Shown piece by piece: positions 1 through 8,137 of a DNA stretch of 64,000 nucleotides; within the stretch, counting starts at the first letter, position 1; the number at the start of each line of letters is the position of its first letter. Source of the stretch: DASRDR01 sp963812945 [NCBI: uncultured Candidatus Rokubacteria bacterium]. GTDB taxonomy: Bacteria; Methylomirabilota; Methylomirabilia; Rokubacteriales. The stretch is from the NCBI GenBank assembly GCA_963812945.1, contig CAWEXD010000008.1, forward strand, positions 1,240,001 through 1,304,000. Reading direction: 5' to 3'. The notes under the pieces were generated by a model. The model saw only the letters and a list, made by a program, of their open reading frames with translations. It was not told the DNA's origin and did not search any database. The position numbers and the translations under genes are program-made.

Positions 1-1
1 G

Positions 2-241
2 GTGCAGCTCGCCGAAGAGCGCGCGCGGGCGGCGGGGTGCTTCGTCGTCGTGGGTTCCTCGCTGGCCGTCTATCCGGCGGCGTACATGCCGACCTATGCC
101 AAGGAGTCCGGCGCCCGGCTCGTGGTCGTCAATCTCACGCCGACCCGTCTCGACCACGTGGCCGACGTGGTGCTGGCGGGTCCGGCCGGGCCCATCCTGG
201 CGGGGCTGGTCGAGCGGGTCGAGGCACGGACGGGGCGCTGA
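2..241 (+). CDS. Sirtuin (Sir2/CobB-type NAD-dependent protein deacylase), 3' end only
   Basis: The window opens inside this gene, so only the last 79 residues are visible and the true start is upstream. The fragment reads VVGSSLAVYPAA, then ARLVVVNLTPTRLD and a C-terminal GPAGPILAGLVERVE. That is the signature of the last part of the sirtuin Rossmann fold: the GSS loop that binds NAD, the VVN strand and the closing helix. Sirtuins remove acyl groups from lysine using NAD, making nicotinamide and O-acyl-ADP-ribose. The catalytic histidine and the zinc cysteines would lie upstream and cannot be checked. The family call is confident; substrate and subtype cannot be judged. Confidence 0.85.
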   Translation: MQLAEERARAAGCFVVVGSSLAVYPAAYMPTYAKESGARLVVVNLTPTRLDHVADVVLAGPAGPILAGLVERVEARTGR

Positions 242-294
242 CGCGGACCGCGGAGCCGGCCGGGGTTCACCTGGCGGGCAGGAGGTGGAGAGCC

Positions 295-783
295 GTGCAG
301 AATGGGATCGCCAGCCTGATGGTGGTGGGTGCGCTCCTGCTCGCTGGGCCGGCCCTGGCCCAGACCGCGGGCCCCTCGGTGGGTCCGGACATCGTGCCGC
401 TGACGGGGCCGTCGCCGGCGACCAGCGTCCCGATGCTGCCGAGCCCGGCGCCGATCGCGGCGCCGGCTGCCGCGGAGAAGGCGAAGAGCGCGCGGATCCG
501 GCCGGACGCCCCGATCGCCAAGCCGGCGGTCGCGAGCCCGACGGCGCGGAAGGCCGTCAAGGTGGCCCACAAGCCTGGGACGAAGGCGACCGTCAAGAAG
601 GCATCGGTGCCGAAGCGGGTCGCCAAGGCCACGACGAGCCCGGCGAAGCCGAAGCACGTGGCCACGCCGAAGCGAGCGGTGCCGGTCCGTCAGACGGCGG
701 TCAGCGCGCCGATCCCCCTGGCCAAGCCCGCGCCGCCCGCCAAGAGCTCGACGCCGGCGAAACCGGTGCTTCCGCGTGTGTGA
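295..783 (+). CDS. Secreted Ala/Pro/Lys-rich low-complexity protein
   Basis: Predicted 162 residues. I chose the GTG at 295 because GGAGGTGGAG lies just upstream (281-290) and because it begins a good signal peptide: a short start, a hydrophobic core (LMVVGALLLAGPALA) and an Ala-Gln cleavage site near residue 20. The frame stays open further upstream but without coding character. The mature part has no recognisable fold. It is built from Ala, Pro, Lys and Val with histone H1-like runs such as KATVKKASVPKRVAKAT, followed by a Pro-Ala-Lys tail. I do not recognise a family. A basic, unfolded, exported protein could bind anionic wall or envelope polymers, but that is a guess. Confidence 0.6.
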   Translation: MQNGIASLMVVGALLLAGPALAQTAGPSVGPDIVPLTGPSPATSVPMLPSPAPIAAPAAAEKAKSARIRPDAPIAKPAVASPTARKAVKVAHKPGTKATVKKASVPKRVAKATTSPAKPKHVATPKRAVPVRQTAVSAPIPLAKPAPPAKSSTPAKPVLPRV

Positions 784-822
784 GGGCGGAGGCTCGGCCC
801 TGTCCGCGGGGGCCGCGTCCGG

Positions 823-1314
823 CTAGACGCTGCGCTCGTAGCCGAACTCGCGAGTGTCGTTCGGGTCGTTCGGGAGCTCGCGCTCGCCCGTCTGGGCGAA
901 GCCCATGCCCTCGTAAAGGCGGTGCGCCCGGTCGAAGCGCGTGTCCGACCAGAGGACGAGCTGGGTGATCCCGCCGGCCCGGCACCAGTCGAGCACGACC
1001 TCCACGAGAGCCCGGCCGACGCCGCGGCCCCGGAGCCCGGCGTCGAGGTACAGGCGATGCAGCTCCGCGCGCCCGTCGGACAGGCGCTCGACCCCGACCG
1101 ACCCGACGACCTGTCGGTCCAGCCGGGCGACCCAGAAGGCGCCCCGCGTCCCTCCGTAGTGGCGATCCAGGTCGAAGAGATCCGGGACCTCCGTGGCCGG
1201 ATCCCAGCTGAAGCCGTACTCGGCGAAGACGCGGGCGATGAGCGCGATGACGGCCGGCGCGTCCGCCGGGCGCGCGGGCTCGATCGCGATGGGCTCGCTG
1301 GGCACGTCGTGCAT
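823..1314 (-). CDS. GNAT family N-acetyltransferase
   Basis: 163 residues, a full single GNAT domain. The acetyl-CoA pyrophosphate loop is visible as RGRGVG (residues 95-100) after the beta-4 strand ELHRLYLDAGL. The C-terminal LYEGMGFAQTGERE is the usual beta-6/beta-7 end. These enzymes move an acetyl group from acetyl-CoA to an amine; the substrate cannot be predicted. The gene starts only 11 bases from the divergent gene at 1326, and no clear ribosome binding site precedes either start. Confidence 0.85.
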   Translation of the reverse strand: MHDVPSEPIAIEPARPADAPAVIALIARVFAEYGFSWDPATEVPDLFDLDRHYGGTRGAFWVARLDRQVVGSVGVERLSDGRAELHRLYLDAGLRGRGVGRALVEVVLDWCRAGGITQLVLWSDTRFDRAHRLYEGMGFAQTGERELPNDPNDTREFGYERSV

Positions 1315-1325
1315 CGTCCGGTGCC

Positions 1326-1880
1326 GTGCCCGAGCGAGTCAAGCGGGCCATGAGCGCGCTCTCCCGCCGCCGCGTCCTGGCGTACGCGCGCGCCTTCGAC
1401 CGGGACGCGGCCGGGATGTCCTGGGCGCGGGGCGAGCGACGGCTGAAGGCGCGCCTCGCCGGGCGTCGGGCGGCCGGCGTGCTCTACCTCACGGGAGCGG
1501 AGCTGCGGTGGATCGGAGAGTGGAAGACGCCGCGCATCCGGCCGCAGATCGCGAGGAACTCGGAGGCGGCGGTCCGGGGGCTGACCGAGGCCGCCTTCCT
1601 CGCCCACCACGACGCCACCCGGCTCCGACTGCTCCTGGGGCTCCGCGGGGTCGGCACGGCCGTGGCCTCGGTCGTGCTCCACTTCGCCGATCCGTGGCGC
1701 TACCCGATCTACGACGTGCGCGTGCGCGCTGCGCTCCGCCGGCTTGGCGTGCGGAAGCGATTCCCGCCGACCCCGACGGGCTGGGTTGCCTACGCGGTCA
1801 CGCTGCGCGCGCTGGCGGGACGGTATCGGGTGTCGCTCCGGACTCTCGACAAGGCGCTCTGGCGATTCGGGGGCGACTAG
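1326..1880 (+). CDS. Helix-hairpin-helix (HhH-GPD-like) protein of unknown function
   Basis: 184 residues from GTG 1326; an in-frame ATG at 1350 is an alternative start. The central segment LRGVGTAVASVVLHF (106-120), followed by DPWRYPIYDVRV with Asp130, resembles the helix-hairpin-helix plus Gly/Pro-Asp loop of HhH-GPD DNA glycosylases. An upstream WIGEWKTPR block may be family-specific. The protein is shorter than Nth/MutY/AlkA enzymes and has no Fe-S cysteines. DNA binding is plausible from the HhH; glycosylase activity is not shown. It is followed by a NUDIX and crotonase pair with no obvious shared role. Confidence 0.65.
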   Translation: MPERVKRAMSALSRRRVLAYARAFDRDAAGMSWARGERRLKARLAGRRAAGVLYLTGAELRWIGEWKTPRIRPQIARNSEAAVRGLTEAAFLAHHDATRLRLLLGLRGVGTAVASVVLHFADPWRYPIYDVRVRAALRRLGVRKRFPPTPTGWVAYAVTLRALAGRYRVSLRTLDKALWRFGGD

Positions 1881-1974
1881 ACTGGACCGGCGGCTGCCGA
1901 TCGGCGGCCCGCCGACCGGCGTGCTACGCTGTCGCTGCCGCGCCGAGCGCGGCGAGAGCACGGCCGGCCTCGTG

Positions 1975-2637
1975 ATGTCGACGGCCGACCGACCCAGAGG
2001 GAGCGCCAGCGTGCCGGGGATCCAGCCTGTCGCGAAGCTGCCGGCCGATACGCTCCGGGCCCGGATCGCCGCCGCGCTCGGTCACGACCGCCGGACGCTC
2101 ACCCTGCCGGACCGCGTGCGCGCGGCGGTGCTGGTGCTGTTCGTCTACCGGAGCGGGGCGCCGGCACTCGTCTTCGGCAAGAAGACGGAGGACGTGCCTC
2201 ACCACAAGGGGCAATTCTCCTTCCCCGGCGGCGTCGTGCAGAGCTCCGACGCCTCGGTCACGGAGGCCGCCCTCCGGGAGGCGCAGGAGGAGATCGGCGT
2301 CGACCCCTCGGCCGTCGAGGTCCTGGGGCTGTTCCACGACATCCCCACGACCGTCACGAACTTCGTGATCACCCCCGTTCTGGGCCTCGCCCGGGGCGAG
2401 CCGACCTTCAGGCCGGACGGCCGTGAGATCGAGCGCGTGATAGAGATCCCATTGACGCATCTCCTGGAGCCGACCACCTTCCGGGAAGAGGAGTGGGAGC
2501 GAGAGGGCGTGAAGAGGCCGGTGCTGTTCGTGAGCTACGGCGACGACGTGGTCTGGGGCACGACGGGGCGCATCCTCCGCGAGGTGCTCGACGCGATCTT
2601 TCCGGACGTGCCACGCGCGGCGAAGGTCGCCCGGTGA
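1975..2637 (+). CDS. NUDIX hydrolase, CoA pyrophosphatase (NudL) type
   Basis: 220 residues from ATG 1975; GTG 1972 is equally possible. The NUDIX box runs from residue 85 to 109 (GGVVQSSDASVTEAALREAQ, then EEIGV). It is preceded by HHKGQFSFPGG, the pattern of the NudL/Nudt7 branch that splits CoA and acyl-CoA into 4'-phosphopantetheine and 3',5'-ADP. REAQEEIG carries the metal-binding glutamates. The stop overlaps the start of the next gene by four bases (GTGA), so the two are probably co-translated. Pairing with a crotonase fits CoA-ester metabolism. Confidence 0.85.
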   Translation: MSTADRPRGSASVPGIQPVAKLPADTLRARIAAALGHDRRTLTLPDRVRAAVLVLFVYRSGAPALVFGKKTEDVPHHKGQFSFPGGVVQSSDASVTEAALREAQEEIGVDPSAVEVLGLFHDIPTTVTNFVITPVLGLARGEPTFRPDGREIERVIEIPLTHLLEPTTFREEEWEREGVKRPVLFVSYGDDVVWGTTGRILREVLDAIFPDVPRAAKVAR

Positions 2638-3416
2638 CCTACGAGACGCTGCTCGTCGACGTCCGGGACGGGGTGGCCACCCTCACGCTCAACCGGCCCG
2701 AGGCGCGCAACGCCATGAGCCCGGCGCTGGTCCGCGAGCTGGGGGAGGCCCTGGCCCGGCTGGAGGCGGACCCGGAGGCTCGCGTCGTGGTCCTCCGGGG
2801 CGCGGGCGAACGCGCCTTCTGCGCGGGCGCCGACCTCAAGGGGATGTTCCGGGCGACCTCGATACTCGAGGCGCGGGAGCGGTACGCGGGGGTTGCCGGG
2901 ATCCTCGAGGGCATCCCGCAGATGCGAACGCCGGTGATCGCGCGGGTCCACGGCTACGCGCTGGCGGGCGGGTGCGGGCTGGCCGCCGCGTGCGACCTCG
3001 TGATCGCCGCGGACGACGCGGTCTTCGGGCTTCCGGAGATCAAGCTGGGCCTCTTGCCGCTCATGGTCCTGGCGCCGATCCTGCGGACGGCATCGCCGAA
3101 GCGGGTTCTCGAGCTGGTGCTGACCGGCCGGGAGCTGCCCGCCCCCGAGGCGCTCGAGATCGGGCTGGTGACCCGCGTGGTGCCGCGGGCGGAGCTGGAC
3201 GACGCCGTCGGGCGGACGGCGCGGACGCTGGCCGCGCTCTCGCCGGCCACCCTGGCCCTCGGCAAGGAGGCCTTCTATCGGGCGCTCGAGCTGTCGCATG
3301 CCGAGGCCCTCGCGCAGCTCCGCGACCTCTTGACGATCGTCGCCCGCTCGGACGACGCCCAGGAAGGGATCGCGGCGTTCCTGGAGAAGCGCCCCCCCCG
3401 CTGGCAGGGACGCTAG
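2634..3416 (+). CDS. Enoyl-CoA hydratase/isomerase (crotonase) family protein
   Basis: 260 residues. The GTG start overlaps the NUDIX stop and gives the standard crotonase N-terminus (MTYETLLVDVRDGVATLTLN). The oxyanion-hole blocks AFCAGADLKG (61-70) and ALAGGCG (109-115) are present. True hydratases have Glu in GGGCE and a second Glu in the P-E-x-x-L-G block. Here position 115 is Gly, while Glu135 (LPEIKLG) remains. With one catalytic Glu missing, the protein may be an isomerase, lyase or thioesterase-like crotonase rather than a hydratase. The last residues (FLEKRPPRWQGR) are the usual crotonase tail. It converges on the cupin gene at 3432. Confidence 0.88.
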   Translation: MTYETLLVDVRDGVATLTLNRPEARNAMSPALVRELGEALARLEADPEARVVVLRGAGERAFCAGADLKGMFRATSILEARERYAGVAGILEGIPQMRTPVIARVHGYALAGGCGLAAACDLVIAADDAVFGLPEIKLGLLPLMVLAPILRTASPKRVLELVLTGRELPAPEALEIGLVTRVVPRAELDDAVGRTARTLAALSPATLALGKEAFYRALELSHAEALAQLRDLLTIVARSDDAQEGIAAFLEKRPPRWQGR

Positions 3417-3431
3417 CGGACCGGCGGTCTC

Positions 3432-3968
3432 CTACCGGAGGCCGTCGACGGCGCGGCCCGTCCGGAAGCTGTAGGGGATCGCGGGCGTGTCCGGCGGGAG
3501 CCGCCAGTGGTCCGGATCCTCGTACCGGTAGGCCCGGTCGACGAGATTCAGGATGCTGCTCGGCCCGCCGTCGAGGTTCTGGACGCCGTGCCAGACGCCG
3601 GGCGGGACGATCACGATCGCTGGCCTCACCGCGCCGAAGCGGAGCTCGTTGACGCGCCCGCTGGTGGGAGAGTCCTCGCGGCCGTCGAAGAGGACGATCT
3701 TGATCAGGCCGTGGGTGACGAAGAGGCGGTCGGCCGTGAGGCGGTGGGTGTGCCATGCGGAGAGACCGCCCGGCACCAGGGTGACCTGGAACACCTGCTG
3801 AATCGCGCCGCCCCCGAGTTCCCAGTCCAGCCGGAAGATCTCCGTGAGCACGCCGTTGTCCTTGGGCACGTTCTTGACCTCGCGGATGCGAACGCCTTCG
3901 ATGGTCTCGACGAGGGGGACCCAGTCGGCGGTGATGCTCTGCTGATCCTTGACGGCGCCCTCGATCAT
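3432..3968 (-). CDS. RmlC-like cupin (dTDP-4-dehydrorhamnose 3,5-epimerase-related)
   Basis: 178 residues. The pattern WHTHRLTADRLFVTHGLIKI, then VPPGVWHGVQNL and the tail NLVDRAYRYEDPDHWRLP, is the RmlC jelly roll, where the two histidine blocks form the base pocket. RmlC epimerises dTDP-4-keto-6-deoxyglucose on the way to dTDP-rhamnose. No rmlA, rmlB or rmlD is nearby, so this may be a related sugar epimerase or isomerase. The start overlaps the stop of the upstream glycosyltransferase (ATGA), and both are on the minus strand, so a role in making or decorating a surface glycan is likely. Confidence 0.8.
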   Translation of the reverse strand: MIEGAVKDQQSITADWVPLVETIEGVRIREVKNVPKDNGVLTEIFRLDWELGGGAIQQVFQVTLVPGGLSAWHTHRLTADRLFVTHGLIKIVLFDGREDSPTSGRVNELRFGAVRPAIVIVPPGVWHGVQNLDGGPSSILNLVDRAYRYEDPDHWRLPPDTPAIPYSFRTGRAVDGLR

Positions 3969-4921
3969 GGTCGGCTCCCCCTCGTCCAGTCGATGGTTGG
4001 CAGGCCGCGTAGTCGACGGAGATCGTTGACGAAGCGTCCCTTCCGGCCGTACCGGAGAAAGCGGCGCACGGCCATCGGCCGGAGGCCCAGGGCGGAGAGT
4101 CCTTGCCGGATGCCGTTCTTGATGGCGAGAGAGACACCGGAGACGACGTCGTGCTGCGCGGCCCCGAGGCGAAGGACCAGGGCCGAGAGCTCACGCTCGC
4201 GGAAGTCCGGCTCGTCTCGCATGCGGGTGACCAGCCCCTCGTGCTCCCACGAGTCTCGGCGCGCATAGACGCCGGGCCGATAGGCGGCGGGGAGGACGAT
4301 GGCGGTGAGCCGCGGCACGAGGCGCATGTCCTTCCCGGCTCGCCAGGCGCGGAAGAGCAGATCCTCGGACGGGGCCTCGTGGCACTCGCGGGCGGACCGC
4401 CAGGGCCCGAGCTCCTCGATCAGCTCCCGTCGAAGGACCCACGCGGACGGCGGCACGTAGACGTACGGCGCGTACCGCCCGGACGGGTTCGCGCCGACGA
4501 GGCGTGTCTCGGCCGGGAGAATGGACTCCACCAGCGGATAGACGAGATCGGCGCCCGTGACCCGCAGCGCGGCCAGGGTCACCTCGAGATGATCGGGCAG
4601 CCAGAGGTCGTCGTGACCGAGGTAGGCGAGGTAGGGCGCCCGCGCGAGCCGGAACGCCTCGTTGTTCGGGCCCGACTGCTCGCCGTATCCCTGCTCCAGG
4701 TTCACGAACCGGATGCGCGGGTCGCCGAAGGAGGCCACGACGTCGGCGGTGTCGTCGGTGCAGTGGTCCCCGACGATCACCCACTCCCAGTCCGGAACCG
4801 TCTGGCGACGGACCGTCTCGATGACGAGCCGGAGGACGTTGCTGCGGTTGTAGGTGGCGGTGAGGATGGAGACCAGGGGAGGGGCGGTCTTGTGCCGCGG
4901 CTCCTCCGGGTCTGCGCTCAC
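3965..4921 (-). CDS. Family 2 glycosyltransferase
   Basis: 318 residues from a GTG at 4921. The open frame continues upstream into the sppA gene, but only from this start does the protein match the family (PLVSILTATYNRSN within the first 30 residues). The GT-A fold is marked by VSILTATYNR, by WVIVGDHCTDDTADVV, and by the metal-binding acidic cluster LGHDDLWLPDH. It moves a sugar from a nucleotide sugar to an acceptor that cannot be predicted. There are no membrane segments, so it is probably cytosolic or peripheral. It lies 37 bases after sppA and is coupled to the cupin gene. Confidence 0.85.
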   Translation of the reverse strand: MSADPEEPRHKTAPPLVSILTATYNRSNVLRLVIETVRRQTVPDWEWVIVGDHCTDDTADVVASFGDPRIRFVNLEQGYGEQSGPNNEAFRLARAPYLAYLGHDDLWLPDHLEVTLAALRVTGADLVYPLVESILPAETRLVGANPSGRYAPYVYVPPSAWVLRRELIEELGPWRSARECHEAPSEDLLFRAWRAGKDMRLVPRLTAIVLPAAYRPGVYARRDSWEHEGLVTRMRDEPDFRERELSALVLRLGAAQHDVVSGVSLAIKNGIRQGLSALGLRPMAVRRFLRYGRKGRFVNDLRRLRGLPTIDWTRGSRP

Positions 4922-4958
4922 TGGGCTGCGCGGGCTCCGCGGGGGTCGGCCCGGGGGG

Positions 4959-5906
4959 TCACGGCCACCAGAGGTACAGGAATCGAGGCCCGGCGAACAC
5001 GAGTCGCGCCAGGTCGGCAATGCCGGCCGCCGGCGGCGGCGTCTCCGCCGACGAGTAGATCGTGGCGCGGAACTGCCGGGGCCGGTGGTACGTGACGACG
5101 CGGGCCTCGGTAAGGCCGGCGGCGCTCTGCGCCATCGCGATCGCGTCCTCGAGATAGCCGATGCGGTCGACGAGCCCCAGCCCCACCGCCTCGGTGGCGG
5201 TGTGGACGCGGCCGTCGGCGATGGCGCGGACGCGGGCCTCGTCGAGCTTTCGGGAGCGCGCGACCAGCTGCACGAAGCGCCCGTAGAGCTGGTCGATCAG
5301 GCTCTGGAAGATCGCCCGCTCCTCGGGCCGGAGGCTCCGGAATGGGCTGCCCATGTCCTTGAACTCGCCGGACGTGACGTAGCTCGCGCTGACCCCGATC
5401 TTCTCGAGGAGCCCGCTGGCGTTGACCGTGAGCATGAGGACCCCGATGGAGCCCGTCACGGTCGTGGGATGGACCACGATGCGGTCGGCGGCCAGCGCCA
5501 CGTAGTAGCCGCCGGAGGCGCCGACGTCGAGGATGCACGCGACCACGGGGATCTTCCGGCGCTCCTTGAAGCGCGTGATCTCGTGGTAGATGATGTCCGA
5601 CGCCGTCACGGTGCCGCCCGGGCTGTTGATCCGGAGCACCACCGCCCGGACGCGGGCGTCCTCCTCGGCCTTCTCGAGCTCCTCGCGGACCCGAGCGAGG
5701 AGGGGCACCGACGGCCGGGTCTCGAGCGTCAGGAGCGGCTCCTCGGCCAGCACGCCGGAGAGGTCCACCAGGAGGACCTTGTCGGGGGCGCTGCCCTGGA
5801 CGGTCGACTCCTCGAGCGGGCGCACCCGGGGCGTGAGGTCGATCGACACCACGCTGCAGCCGGCGAGGGCGAGAGCGGCGACGAGGGCAGCGCGACCGTG
5901 GCGCAT
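4959..5906 (-). CDS. sppA: Signal peptide peptidase SppA, lipoprotein-anchored short form
   Basis: 315 residues from ATG 5906. The N-terminus has a lipobox (LALAGC, Cys17), so the enzyme is probably a lipoprotein on the outer face of the inner membrane. It is a single-domain SppA (S49): NSPGGTVTASD (95-104), the nucleophile Ser131 in VGASGGYYVALAADRI, and the general-base Lys183 in SGEFKDMGSPFR. SppA degrades signal peptides left in the membrane. A TTGCGA-17-TATACT promoter ends 13 bases before the start codon, and no ribosome binding site is seen, so the mRNA leader must be very short. Confidence 0.92.
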   Translation of the reverse strand: MRHGRAALVAALALAGCSVVSIDLTPRVRPLEESTVQGSAPDKVLLVDLSGVLAEEPLLTLETRPSVPLLARVREELEKAEEDARVRAVVLRINSPGGTVTASDIIYHEITRFKERRKIPVVACILDVGASGGYYVALAADRIVVHPTTVTGSIGVLMLTVNASGLLEKIGVSASYVTSGEFKDMGSPFRSLRPEERAIFQSLIDQLYGRFVQLVARSRKLDEARVRAIADGRVHTATEAVGLGLVDRIGYLEDAIAMAQSAAGLTEARVVTYHRPRQFRATIYSSAETPPPAAGIADLARLVFAGPRFLYLWWP

Positions 5907-5919
5907 CTGTCGAGCACCG

Positions 5920-5948
5920 AGTATACGGAGTCCCCATGAGCATCGCAA
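5920..5948 (-). promoter_or_regulatory. Sigma-70-type promoter of sppA
   Basis: On the minus strand, TTGCGA (5948-5943) and TATACT (5925-5920) are separated by 17 bases. The expected transcript start is only about 7 bases before the sppA ATG. The promoter is divergent from that of the CoA-transferase operon. Confidence 0.6.
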
Positions 5949-6021
5949 GAAAACGGGCGCCAATGTGTGGCTCCGGGCCGGCCGGAAAGGCCATGCCGAC
6001 GCGGCGCGAGGGCCGGACGCG

Positions 6022-6050
6022 TTGAAGGGCCTTCGGTGGCCGGGTATAGT
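6022..6050 (+). promoter_or_regulatory. Sigma-70-type promoter of the CoA-transferase operon
   Basis: TTGAAG (6022-6027), a 17-base spacer and TATAGT (6045-6050). It lies 25 bases before the GTG at 6076, and the leader contains the ribosome binding site GAAGGAGGA (6064-6072). This is one of the best promoter matches in the window and probably drives the genes from 6076 to about 11178. Confidence 0.65.
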
Positions 6051-6075
6051 GGCGAGGCCGATCGAAGGAGGACCC

Positions 6076-7287
6076 GTGGCCGGACCGCTCGAAGGGCTTC
6101 GCGTCGTCGATCTCTCCCGCATCGTGGCGGGGCCCCTGGCGACCCAGATCTTGGGCGACTACGGCGCGGAGGTGATCAAGGTCGAGCACCCGCAGGGCGG
6201 GGATGACAGCCGCCAGTGGGCGCCGCCACGCGCCCCGGACGGCCAGGCCTCGTACTTCTTCGCCGTCAACCGGGGCAAGCGGAGCATCACCATCGACCTC
6301 AAGAATCCGCGCGGTAGAGCGCTGGTCCTCGATCTGGTCCGGCGGGGCGACGTCCTGGTGGAGAACTTCAAGCCCGGCACCATGGACGACCTGGGTCTCG
6401 GCTGGGAGACACTGCGAGCCGTCAACCCGCGGCTGATCTACTGCGCCATCTCCGGCTTCGGGGCGACCGGCCCGTACCGCGAGCGGGCGGGGTACGATGC
6501 CATCATGCAGGGGTTCACCGGGCTCATGTCGATCACCGGCGAGGCCGACGGCCCGCCGGTGAAGGTGGGGGTCGCACTCATCGACGCGATCACGGCGCTC
6601 TACGCGCACGGCGCGGTGCTCGCCGCGCTGCGCCACCGGGAGCGGACGGGGCAGGGGCAGTACGTCGAGCTCTCGCTGATGGAGTGCGGCATCGCCGCGC
6701 TGATCAACGCGGCGACCGCGTACCTGGTCGGCGGCGAGGTGCAGGGGCGCTGGGGGAGCGCACACCCGTCGCTGGTGCCGTACCAGGCATTCCGGGCGCG
6801 GGACGGTTACCTCATGGTGGGCGCCGGCAACGAGCGGCTGTGGAAGGCCTTCTGTGAGGTGCTGGGCGCGCCGGAGTGGGCGGACGACCCCCGCTACGAC
6901 GGGAACGCCAAGCGGGTCGCCTGCCGGACGGAGCTCGTGCGGGAGATCGAGACGAGACTCCAGGCCAGAGACCGCGACGACTGGGTCGCCCGGTTCGCGG
7001 AGGCCGGGCTCCCGGCGGGGCCCATCAACGACATCGGCGAGGTGTTCGAGGACCCCCAGGTCCGCCATCGGGAGATGGCCGTGGAGGTCGACCATCCGAC
7101 GGCCGGCCGCGTTCGCCTGCCGGGGATTCCGGTGAAGTTCGGCGCCACGCCCGCCCGCGTCCAGGGGCCGCCGCCCAACGTCGGCCAGCACACCGATGAG
7201 GTGCTGCGGGAGCTGCTCGGCCTCTCGGCGGCGGCCATCGCCGAGCTGCGCGCCTCCGGCGCCCTCGGCACGCCGGCGGCGGCCTGA
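6076..7287 (+). CDS. CaiB/BaiF family (type III) CoA-transferase
   Basis: 403 residues. GTG 6076 is preceded by a strong GAAGGAGGA. Family blocks are clear: LEGLRVVDLSRIVAGP at the start, GDYGAEVIKVEHP, VENFKPGTMDDLGLG, and the catalytic Asp170 in VGVALIDAITALYAHGA. That Asp forms the mixed anhydride during transfer of CoA between carboxylic acids. The enzyme is cytosolic and probably a homodimer. It is followed 15 bases later by a crotonase, which suggests activation and then hydration of a carboxylic acid. The actual acids cannot be told from sequence. Confidence 0.92.
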   Translation: MAGPLEGLRVVDLSRIVAGPLATQILGDYGAEVIKVEHPQGGDDSRQWAPPRAPDGQASYFFAVNRGKRSITIDLKNPRGRALVLDLVRRGDVLVENFKPGTMDDLGLGWETLRAVNPRLIYCAISGFGATGPYRERAGYDAIMQGFTGLMSITGEADGPPVKVGVALIDAITALYAHGAVLAALRHRERTGQGQYVELSLMECGIAALINAATAYLVGGEVQGRWGSAHPSLVPYQAFRARDGYLMVGAGNERLWKAFCEVLGAPEWADDPRYDGNAKRVACRTELVREIETRLQARDRDDWVARFAEAGLPAGPINDIGEVFEDPQVRHREMAVEVDHPTAGRVRLPGIPVKFGATPARVQGPPPNVGQHTDEVLRELLGLSAAAIAELRASGALGTPAAA

Positions 7288-7302
7288 CGGAGGAGATGCG
7301 CG

Positions 7303-8082
7303 ATGGCCTACGAGACACTGCTCCTCGAGCGCGCCGACGGGTACGCGGTCGTCACGCTCAATCGCCCCCCCGCGAACACGATCTCGGCCCAGATGGTCCA
7401 CGACCTGGAGTCGGCCGTGGACGACCTCGCGGGGGACGACAGCGTGCGGGCGCTGATCCTCACCGGGGCCGGCGACCGCATCTTCTGCGGTGGAGCCGAC
7501 CTGTCGGGCGCCTTCGACGGCGCGGCGGACGACCTCGATGCGTTCCTCCGGCGCGGCCAGGCGCTCCTCCGGCGCATCGAGCGGCTCCCCAAGCCCGTGA
7601 TCGCGGCGATCCAGGGTCACGCGACGGGAGGCGGCTGCGAGATCGCGATGGCCTGTCATCTCCGCGTGATGAAGGAGACGGCGCGGATTGGGCAGACGGA
7701 GTCGAACCTCGGCATCATCCCGGGTTTCGGGGGCACCCAGCGGATGCCCCGGCTGATCGGGCGGACCAAAGCGCTGGAGTTCCTCATCCTGGGCACGCAG
7801 GTGCCGGCGCCGGAGGCGCTCACGCTCGGCCTGGTCAACCGCCTGGCGAAGGAAGGGGAAACCCTGACCGAGGCCCGGGCGCTGGCGGCGGCGATCGCCC
7901 GGCGCGCGCCGATCGCGACCCGGCTGATCATCGAGTGCGTCGACCGGGGGCTGGACGGGCCCCTCGCGGAGGGGATCGACGTGGAGGTCCGGGCGTTCCT
8001 CGAGACGCTCCGCACCGAGGACGCGGCGGAGGGCATCCAGGCCTTCTTCCAGAAGCGCCCGGCCGAGTTCAAGGGGCGATAG
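7303..8082 (+). CDS. Enoyl-CoA hydratase (crotonase)
   Basis: 259 residues with a ribosome binding site GGAGGA just before. Both catalytic glutamates of true hydratases are present: Glu113 in GGGCEIAMACH and Glu133 in IGQTESNLGIIPGFGGTQ. The oxyanion loop is FCGGADLSG (61-69). It should add water across a trans-2-enoyl-CoA to give the 3-hydroxyacyl-CoA. Unlike the crotonase at 2634, it keeps the full active site. It lies between the first CoA-transferase and an SCP2 gene in one operon. Confidence 0.92.
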   Translation: MAYETLLLERADGYAVVTLNRPPANTISAQMVHDLESAVDDLAGDDSVRALILTGAGDRIFCGGADLSGAFDGAADDLDAFLRRGQALLRRIERLPKPVIAAIQGHATGGGCEIAMACHLRVMKETARIGQTESNLGIIPGFGGTQRMPRLIGRTKALEFLILGTQVPAPEALTLGLVNRLAKEGETLTEARALAAAIARRAPIATRLIIECVDRGLDGPLAEGIDVEVRAFLETLRTEDAAEGIQAFFQKRPAEFKGR

Positions 8083-8137
8083 CGGGACGACAGCACTGCG
8101 GCGGGCGAAAGCCCCCGTGATCTCGGAGGAGACGGAC

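Noticed and set aside
8103-8114. GGGC-GAAA-GCCC tetraloop hairpin before the SCP2 gene.
   Set aside because: A four-pair stem is expected by chance in such G+C-rich DNA.
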